Assembly: GCA_022496185.1 (NCBI GenBank)
Contig: WTXG01000501.1
Span: 1 to 17,273, forward strand
Source: Multifurca ochricompacta
Taxonomy: Eukaryota; Basidiomycota; Agaricomycetes; Russulales; Russulaceae
Direction: 5' to 3'
DNA length: 17,273 nt
The translations under genes were made by a program, and so were the position numbers. Positions within the stretch are counted from its first letter, which is position 1. Each line of letters starts with the position of its first letter. A model generated the notes under the pieces. That model had not been told where the DNA came from. It was given only the letters and a program-made list of their open reading frames with translations, and did no database searches. Positions 10,784 through 17,273 of this stretch are shown piece after piece.

Positions 10784-12742
10784 TTAGATCGCATAAGTCT
10801 CGAGTCCTGGTGGTATATCCACGCTCAACGTCGAGCCTAGGTACTCGACCATCCCCAAGGGTCGATACACCCAGATTTCCCCCTCCTGCAATCGAGCGAG
10901 ATCGTACGAAGTCCGTTGGGGCGCCCGTCCCGCCGTCTGTTCCACGACCGTCAAAAGGCCGATATCGGCCAGCCGCACGCTTTCACCGTCCGTGAAGCCG
11001 TAGCGTGATGGTGGGACGACGATATCCTCGACGAGTACGGAGGTATGATCTGGATCTCCCAAGAGAGCGAAAGCGCCTCCACCTCCACCACCACCATACG
11101 ACTGAGACTGAGGTTGAGCCAAGCCGATGCGCACCGAACGCCACTCGATAATATCTCCCGCTCGAAAACGATCGTCCCCACCACGCCATTTACCCATCCC
11201 AGGTTTACCACAAAAAATGAGATGTCCATGTGCGCGTGACGTGCTCAGGATCGGTGCATCATCTTGCCCTTGCCCTTGCCCTTGCCCTTGCCCTTGCCCC
11301 TTCTTTATCGACCTGGCACAAAGAGAGGCGGCGTGAAGAAGTGCTTCGTGAGCAATGTCCCAACACTCCCCACGAGCAACAGGCCTTCCAGATGCTACTG
11401 CGCGCTCAGCGAACGCAGCTACTACGGTACCATATATCTCCGAAGCTCTTCGTAAGATCTCTCCAGATAGAATAGGTTCTGGACGAGGTCGGAAGCGAGC
11501 CCAACGGGTGGGAGGGGGGACGTGTCCACTTCCACTTCCACTTCCACTTCCACCTTTACCTCCGTAGGTGACGGAGTACCAACAGATACTGAGGTCCGAA
11601 AAGAGAATGACACCTCGAGCCGTCATTTTGTTCTGTACGCCTCCACCTGAGTAGCTCAAGGAGCCTGAGAAGCGAATCTCTGGGGATCCGTTTAAGTAGG
11701 GTGGGATTGGGGAGTTGGATGTGTACCAGTCGGTATCCCATATAGTGGATGGGTGCATGTATGATGCGAGATCGGCGGCGGCGGAACCGTTTACCGCTGG
11801 TGGAGGAAATGACATCTGGAGATCTGCCAAAAAAAAAAAAAAAGCGGATGGCCATGAGTTTTTTTTTTTTTTTTAAAATCTTTGTTTGGATTATGTTTTA
11901 TAAATTCGAACCTGGGGAGGGAGAGACTGTTGCGTGATATGCGGGTTTGGTCGACGCATTGAATTGAGGAGGTTCGGAAACCTCTGTAGGTACTGATGGC
12001 TTCGTCGAGAAATTGATCTTTGGCTTAATTGCAGCAGGGTCTTATCAGTGACGACACAAAACAAAAAAAAAAAAAAAGGAAACGCATACAGGTCCTCGTT
12101 GTGACAACACGGGAGGCAGAGTCCGACGGCCAGTTGTTGTTGAGGTAGCAGCCGACTCTACATCAGAGGACAGGGGTTCAGAACTTGGAACCTGCCGCCG
12201 CCGCCCTGCACTAAAAGAGACATCCTGACGCCGGGATGGGAGAGAAGGTGACGTTCGTGGTGATGGAGTGCTATGTGTGTTGTTGTTCAGGTTCTCCGTC
12301 GCCGGGACTGGAACACGCAGTGTCGACGACGGATTAAGGTCCAAATAACGAGCGAAGAACTCGTCAAGCCATGCAAAGAAGACTTGTTTGTCTTCATGAG
12401 ATAAGTTCGCCCAATCGATGATCTCATCGACATCATCTGTGGTATTGTCCTCACTACGCGAGTGTCCTCCAACGTTCAAGCTATTCTTCTGAGTCAAAGA
12501 TATCTTTCTAGACGGTGGCGGCGGCGGTCCTGGTCCTGGTCCTGGTGGTGATTTTGCTGCTTTTGTCGTTGAGGGACTACCAGAGGCGGAAGAGAGCTTT
12601 TCCCGCGCGGAACTATACGATTTGATACCAGCGCTCTTCACCTGAGCTGCTTTCTCTTTCAAGGCTGAGGCTGAGGACAATGTCAGCGATAATAATGATA
12701 ATAAATTCAATATTTTTTTTACTTGCCGGAGAACGGTGCCAT
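10784..12742 (-). CDS. BBC1/AIM3-like protein with cysteine-proteinase-fold C-terminal domain
   Basis: Read on the minus strand, the exons are 12742-12727, 12670-12090, 12023-11912 and 11823-10784, giving 582 aa. The N-terminus is MAPFSASALKEKAAQVK, a basic helix-forming segment. It is followed by Pro-rich sequence (PGPGPGPPPPP, about 47-58), a conserved acidic/aromatic helix with WANLSHEDKQVFFAWLDEFF at 92-111, and a disordered Ser/Pro-rich middle. The C-terminal half resembles the cysteine-proteinase-fold domain at the end of the yeast actin-patch proteins Bbc1 and Aim3. It has GECWDIAHEAL (Cys390), a FRAGDIIEWRSVRI strand and DPDHTSVLVED (His496), a Cys/His arrangement that may or may not be catalytic. 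No SH3 domain is visible, unlike in Bbc1. Two low-complexity inserts (Gly-Ser and Gly-Gln) lie inside the C-terminal half. By analogy a role at cortical actin and endocytic sites is possible. Exon 1 rests on a GC-AG intron (12726-12671); the intron at 12089-12024 uses the acceptor that keeps the frame. Alternatively translation could start upstream at 12959 without that first intron. Confidence 0.65.
11263..11298 (-). repeat. Six tandem CTTGCC hexanucleotides encoding Gly-Gln repeats
   Basis: Six perfect copies of CTTGCC on the plus strand read as GGG CAA on the coding strand. They give a Gly-Gln run inside the Cys/His-containing C-terminal domain of the BBC1-like protein, between Cys390 and the FRAGD strand. 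A hexanucleotide unit keeps the reading frame whatever the copy number. Confidence 0.9.
11526..11552 (-). repeat. CCACTT hexanucleotide repeats encoding Gly-Ser
   Basis: About four copies of CCACTT on the plus strand code for alternating Gly and Ser (GSGSGSGS) at about residues 328-336 of the BBC1-like protein. It is a second in-frame hexanucleotide array in the same exon as the CTTGCC array. Confidence 0.85.
11829..11874 (-). repeat. A15-loop-T16 inverted repeat in last intron of the BBC1-like gene
   Basis: On the coding (minus) strand an A16 run, a 15-nt loop and a T15 run lie at the 3' end of the 88-nt intron 11911-11824. The T15 run is the pyrimidine tract immediately before the acceptor GGCAG, so pairing with the A run could mask the 3' splice site. 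Confidence 0.75.
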
Positions 12743-13890
12743 TTCTTTCTTTCTGTTCAGTTGCGGCGGCGTTTAGACTAGTCTGCGTGACGGACTGACG
12801 GACACACAGACGCGGACGGGACAACAAACGGCCACCGCTTTCGGGCCGCCGCTCCCCGGAACCTTTCCCGTTTTTCCCAACCCCAACTCCTCTTCCTCCT
12901 GCCCTGCCCTCCTCCCCTCGGAATCGGGGTTCTCTAGGGTGTTGTTTTCTAATAAACATACGAACGAATGAACCTTTTCAGTTTTTACCTCACCTAACAA
13001 CAAGAAAAAAAAAAAGGTATTGGAAGGGGGAAGAATGCAAAAAAGAATAATAATAATAATAATGCTCTCCGAGCCGCGGCAATAACTTCTTCTTTAATTG
13101 CCACCCTCCAACTCATCTCAAGCAGTACGTACATGATACAGTTTAATTCTTTTCAGGATGTGTGCCTGAAGAAGGAGGGGGGGGGGCTAAGGTTAGCCAG
13201 CCAATACAATAATGTGGTTTATTATTAGAAAGATTTTACCAATACCGCCTCCCCAACCCCCCCCCAAAAAAAAACTTCTCTCTTTACGAACGAGTTTGAA
13301 AACGGTGTAAAGGCATAGCACAGCGCTATGACTGACTCCGAGGGAAGTGTAGTTTGGAATTGCATATATTTTCTGCCCTTATCTCCTCCTGGGAGGAGGG
13401 TTAGGGCAGAGGGGGGGGGGGTTGTTTTGAATGAAACGAAACCTCCCCCCCCCCCTTTCCCCGCCCCCATGGGTACTTTATTTGCTCCGTCTAGATGATG
13501 GCAATGGCGAAAAAAAAAACATGACTTATGAACCGAGCGAATCCTCATTCCTTTCCTTCCACCAAAAAAAAAAAAACACCTCGAGATCATTTGTTAAGTA
13601 AAGAAGTGTGTTTTGGCAACATTTTTTCCTCCCCTCCTTTTTGAACCAAAACAAACCAAAAAAAAATAAATTAAAAAGAGGCTATTCATTAACAAGATAT
13701 ATATGAATCAGCCAAAAAAAAAAAAAAAAACCAACAAAAAGGAAGGAAGGGGGAGGCCACGTCCGTTCAGCGAAGTGACGACAGAGAATAGCAGAACAGT
13801 ACAACAACAACAACAACAACACCAACAACAAAGGGGGGGTTAATTCCTTCAAATCATCACCCATCATCACCATCATCATCATCATCATTA
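12743..13890. other. Intergenic region rich in homopolymers
   Basis: About 1.1 kb separates two minus-strand genes. It holds the 5' region of the BBC1-like gene and the 3' region of the membrane-protein gene. I recognise no gene here. It is packed with A, G and C runs (for example near 13173, 13257, 13412, 13446, 13567 and 13713), CAA repeats near 13803-13820 and CAT repeats near 13861-13890. A G10 run near 13411 and a C12 run near 13445 face each other and could pair. Confidence 0.6.
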
Positions 13891-15897
13891 TCATCCTCTG
13901 CTACTCCTACCACTCTCCAGATCGTCGTCGATACTCAGGTTACGCGTCTTATCGTTAATATGATCATCCGTATTGATATACGTGCCATAATGGTTGGAGA
14001 GGGGGAGGTGGTGCTGTTGGTGGTGACGGTGATCCCTCCGTCCCGTTGGGTATTCCTCGTAAGCTGTGTGTACGGCCACTTCCATCCGATTGAGTGGGAT
14101 CGGTGCGGGGGGAACCGGTTTGGAATCTGAGGTCGACCGTCCACTTTTTTGAGTGCTATCGTTTGAACTAAGGGAAGGGGAGCGAGCGAGCGAGCGAGAA
14201 ATCATCAATATTTTTGTTGGTAATAAAAGAGAAAGGTCGGTCCCTTACATGTCGGGGGACCCAAAGTCCGCCAAGGAGCGATACATTCGTGTAGCGGCGA
14301 TTGACATTGTGATCAATGAAGGGGTTTGGAACATCTTTTTGTGGCATGTAAGAAAAAAAAAACCAGAGCCCTCCAAGAAAGAAAGAAAAAAAAAACTCAC
14401 CAAGTTGAGCGGATCTGATAGTCAACAAGATCGAGTTTGGGTTAACCGTCCTTCATTTTTCATTTTTAAAAAAAAGGAATATGCACCATTAAGGTTCAAA
14501 GCGATAAACACCTACGACCATAAAAGGCACCAACGATGAGCAAAAGGGAAGGTTAAAAAAAAACCAGACGAGCTTACCGTTGGCGTGACCTCGGCGGCGG
14601 TGGCAACCAAGAGCCAAATGAGACCCTTTTGAGAAAAATACATTTAGCCAATCCCATAACGACTGAAAAGAGAAGATGGGGGGGGGGGTTACCACGCCAA
14701 CCCTTTCGTACCTGTTTCCAAAGGAGCCGTCCCAGACCAAGCAAGCTGCCACCCCTACGGCGTATACGGAGTAAGCCAACCAGCATGGTGATCAGCAAGA
14801 CAATGTCGGTGACGAGCGTGGCGATGATGTTGTTTTTGCTGCTCTGAATGTTGAGCACTCCACACACGTTTTGTACAGGTACCCATGTAGAGCGGATCTA
14901 CGGGTGGGTCTTAAAAAGAGAGAGATCTATATTGATGATTTCTCACCTGGGTGATACCTGACCAAAGCCAAAGTCAATTTCCTTGAGAAACACGAGGAGG
15001 GGGGGGGGAAGGGGAAGAGCTCACCGTGAATGAGGAAACCGATGTTGGTCAACCATGCTCCAGCCGCGATCGCGACGGCAATTCTATTTCTGTTCCATAT
15101 TGCGACTCTGTTCAGCCACAACAATTTAAATGCTTTCGTTTTCGGAAACCAGTTGCACCGCGGGAGCGCGGAAGAGGACGTACATGCGAAGCACAATCAA
15201 GAGCGAAGCTGCGCCAAAGGCGAGGTAGGCAAAGATCTAGACGGACGATATCGCTTAATCTTTTTTATTCTCCTCGGGGATCGGACAAGGGCTTGGTGGG
15301 AGGAGGAAGGAAGGTAGGAAGGAAGAAGGGGGGAAAGGAAACTCACAAGTTCAAAGACAGCCCAAACCTTGGGGGAATCATTGCCGATTAGTACGGACGT
15401 AATAAGGTGGTCAGTAAGGTACGGCACGTACTTGGCAGTTGAGCGGAGTCTTTGAGTCAAATCCCAGCATGTTAAGGACCACAGCCACGAGGGTAGACAG
15501 ACGCGTGAGCGAGTAGACCTGCCCAAGGGAGGAAAACATCAGTCCCCAGAAAGGCCAAAAAAAAAAAAAAAAAAACAGACCCATATCGTCCAACGGTAAG
15601 GTCGACGCCCTACTATGACACTCCACTCATAATCAAGAGTAGTGAAGAACTCCCAGCTGGGCGCAAGGAAATTGAAAGGTCAGATTACGTGATATGGCAC
15701 ACACAGGCATGGAAGGCCATTGTAGCAGCGGATCGATACGCACATGAAAAGACCATCAACCGCATGCCAAAGCTTCACCACCGCCCCTGTCAAAAGACGG
15801 GTTTCAATGGACTTGACATGAAAACGCCGGAAGGAGGTTTCAGAGCGTACGCACAAGCATCCTGTGCGATAACGCCGGGATCGTGGAAGTTTACCAT
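13891..15897 (-). CDS. Uncharacterised basidiomycete seven-helix membrane protein
   Basis: Read on the minus strand, the 14 exons are 15897-15855, 15786-15744, 15656-15581, 15518-15432, 15367-15347, 15236-15184, 15107-15025, 14957-14947, 14897-14712, 14625-14578, 14511-14487, 14414-14401, 14334-14249 and 14167-13891, giving 350 aa. I count about seven hydrophobic helices near residues 12-32, 55-73, 84-108, 117-137, 163-182, 203-224 and 231-247. The cytosol-like tail is hydrophilic and contains PLNRMEVAVHTAYEEYPT and an acidic end (SIDDDLESG). I recognise the family by recurring motifs: KLWHAVDGLFIWEFFTTLDY, RRPYRWTIW, TPLNCQ, AIWNRN, NIIATLVTDIVLL, FGLGRLLWKQ-like sequence (here LLGLGRLLWKQG) and SIAATRMYRSL. 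Such proteins are common and multicopy in Agaricomycetes and resemble those annotated with a DUF6533-type N-terminus. No function is established to my knowledge; a receptor or sensor role is only suggested by the topology. Every exon junction closes in frame, which supports the model strongly. Exons of 11, 14, 21 and 25 nt are notable. Confidence 0.87.
14180..14198. repeat. GAGC tandem repeats in last intron of membrane-protein gene
   Basis: About four to five tandem GAGC units lie within the 81-nt last intron (14248-14168), just before its 3' splice site on the minus strand. In sense orientation they read as GCTC, a pyrimidine-biased tract leading to the acceptor. Confidence 0.75.
15557..15575 (-). 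repeat. T19 tract next to 5' splice site of membrane-protein intron 3
   Basis: Nineteen A residues on the plus strand read as T19 starting about six nt after the donor GTCTG of the 62-nt intron 15580-15519. The run takes up almost a third of the intron. Confidence 0.85.
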
Positions 15898-16046
15898 CCT
15901 GAAGGGCAAACGACGAAAGGGCGACGAAGTGTGGAGGAAGGGGGGGGGGGTTAGATCACGGGGGGAAGCGAGGAAGGGGGTGAGGGAGTGAGTGATGAAG
16001 GAGGCGAGGGAAGACGGGAGCAATGCTTGCCTGGTGGGTAGGATAC

Positions 16047-16053
16047 ATATATA
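16047..16053 (-). promoter_or_regulatory. Possible TATA box of membrane-protein gene
   Basis: On the minus strand TATATAT lies about 150 nt upstream of the ATG at 15897, followed by pyrimidine-rich sequence that would form the 5' leader. Spacing is plausible but a little long, and there is no independent support. Confidence 0.35.
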
Positions 16054-17013
16054 GATACGTTAAGCTTGCTGAGCTGAAATCAAATCTTGAATCACATCTC
16101 CACTCATGGACGCAAGGCTGTGATTTTAGAGCGTCATGACCCATGACACTTTGATTGCGCCCTCAAGCGCTTCCCCCCCCGTCGCCTCCCCCCTCCTTCT
16201 CCCCCCAACCTAAAGTTTGACTTCTCTTTAGGGAAACACGGGGCCAAGCAGACCCACCTAATTGAGACGCAAAAGTGGCAATATTGTGATAAAAAGAAGC
16301 CACGCGAAGAGATGGGCCATACAGCTGGAGAAAAAGCGCCCAATCAAGAGGGTGGGGGGTGGAGGGACCTGGATGAGAGTGGATCGGTCGCAGTCTATCA
16401 TTGAGTTGTTGATCTCTTTTGGCCTATGGCACCGCCCCCCCATTCTGCGCTTTCCCAGGAAGGTAGCAGGAAGTTTCCATCCCGTCCATGGAGTGTACCT
16501 TTGAAATGAACCATAAAGTTCCTCCGACCGACCGCACGCGACTTGGAGGTATGGATATCCGTGCCATGGAATATTGTGCGTACACAAAGCAAAAAACAAC
16601 ATAAAGAATTTAAAATTAAAATTAAAAAGAGGTTAAGGGTGATGTCCGCGGTGCCCGATTTCAGTTGAATATGAATGAAAATGAAGAAAGGAAGGAAGGA
16701 GAAAAATCCGACAGCGAAGAGGAAGGGGAGAAGACCAGAATCAATTGTGTGGGCAACGCACGGGTCAGAAACAGAAAACAGAACGATCATTAGTAATCAA
16801 CAGATTCAACAGATCAGATCAATCAAAACGGTGGTTCAAATTCGCTCCCACATGCAGAGTGCCGTAGTAACACAAAACCAACAATCCTAACAACCAACCC
16901 TGACCAGGAAGTGGAAGTCCAGTGGATTATGGAACGGAATCAGACCATTTCAGGGTGAGGTGAAGGAGATCAATATTACCTCCGCTCATCCACGCGTAGT
17001 ATCCCGTAAGGTA

Positions 17014-17054
17014 TAGGAAGGGAAGGGAAGGGAAGGGAAGGAAGGGAAGGAAGG
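17014..17054. repeat. GGGAA/GGAA tandem repeats
   Basis: Irregular GGGAA and GGAA units form a purine-only tract of about 40 nt. No gene overlaps it. Confidence 0.85.
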
Positions 17055-17254
17055 TTATTGTCAAATATGACGAACACCACAAGTTGCCCGCATTGACAAA
17101 TAAAAAAACGCATGGACTTCACGGTCATTCGCTTAATCCCATGGCAATGCAAACTGTCCAAACCTGTGACAAACTAGGTTGAGGTGTGTAGTAGTGGTGG
17201 TGGTTGTTAACGTGGGCTGAGCGGTAAGCGATACGAAAATCCCTTCTCCTTTTA

Positions 17255-17273
17255 CGATGCGATGCGATGCGAT
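17255..17273. repeat. CGATG pentanucleotide repeat at the window edge
   Basis: Nearly four copies of CGATG run into the right end of the window, so the full array length cannot be seen. Confidence 0.8.

Larger units (their letters stand above)
15898..17273. other. Right-hand stretch: upstream region of the membrane-protein gene, no gene recognised
   Basis: About 1.4 kb with no recognised gene. The longest open frame (minus strand, about 130 codons near 16398-16790) has a hydrophobic start but no family motif and a biased composition, and I do not accept it. The part next to 15897 should contain the promoter of the minus-strand gene, with a TATATAT element near 16047-16053. Purine-rich runs (G10 near 15941-15950), GGGAA repeats and terminal CGATG repeats occur further right. 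Confidence 0.5.

Noticed and set aside
12045..12959. A long minus-strand open frame starting at 12959, read through without splicing
   Set aside because: Its first hundred codons are basic low-complexity sequence with no family resemblance and run through what looks like an intron (KKILNLLSLLSLTLSS). A spliced start at 12742 gives a family-like N-terminus. I keep it only as an alternative start.
13386..13396. AGGGTTAGGG, telomere-like motif
   Set aside because: Fewer than two full units and no further copies nearby; chance in a G-rich region.
13800..13890. CAA and CAT trinucleotide repeats considered as coding repeats or a CRISPR-like array
   Set aside because: They are simple microsatellites after the stop codon of the minus-strand gene, with no spacer structure.
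13891..14208. Minus-strand open frame beginning MMISRSLARSPSL
   Set aside because: The first part is intron (GCTC repeats). The true exon begins at 14167 after an AG and continues the membrane protein's tail in frame.
16398..16790. Minus-strand 130-codon open frame with a hydrophobic beginning
   Set aside because: No recognisable motif, biased composition, no splice partner, and overlapping open frames in other phases.

Overview
The window looks like an Agaricomycete (mushroom-forming basidiomycete) chromosome. The genes are intron-dense, with GT-AG introns mostly of 48-110 nt and tiny exons between them. There is a secreted GMC oxidoreductase, and there is a seven-helix membrane protein of a type I know only from basidiomycetes. 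Homopolymer runs of A, T, C and G fill introns and spacers but not exons. I built the gene models by hand by joining reading frames across splice sites. All five main models close in frame from ATG to stop.

Layout from left to right. At 317-1444 (+) lies a decayed Ty1/copia-type retrotransposon gag with a zinc knuckle; its pol is absent. At 1445-3362 there is a long stretch in which I see no gene. At 3363-4708 (+) is DIM1, the 18S rRNA adenine dimethyltransferase (6 exons, 322 aa). At 5312-7747 (+) is a secreted GMC-family FAD oxidoreductase of aryl-alcohol-oxidase type (11 exons, 612 aa), with a TATA box and two palindromic GATC elements upstream. At 7984-10632 (+) is TMA64/eIF2D, a translation factor (8 exons, 615 aa). 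Tail to tail with it, at 10784-12742 (-), is a protein carrying a BBC1/AIM3-like cysteine-proteinase-fold domain (4 exons, 582 aa), whose first intron appears to be GC-AG. At 13891-15897 (-) is a seven-helix membrane protein with 14 exons, including exons of 11, 14, 21 and 25 nt (350 aa). The remaining 1.4 kb to the right edge holds only low-complexity repeats and the probable promoter of that gene.

The genes do not form an obvious pathway. DIM1 (40S maturation) and TMA64 (40S recycling and reinitiation) both concern the small ribosomal subunit, but the oxidase between them is an unrelated secreted enzyme. This looks like ordinary eukaryotic gene order rather than a functional cluster. I did not find a convincing new multi-gene system. 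The points most worth checking are the uncharacterised membrane protein and its micro-exons, the GC-AG intron, the perfect T/A palindromes in introns and in a shared terminator region, and repeat expansions inside the BBC1-like domain.
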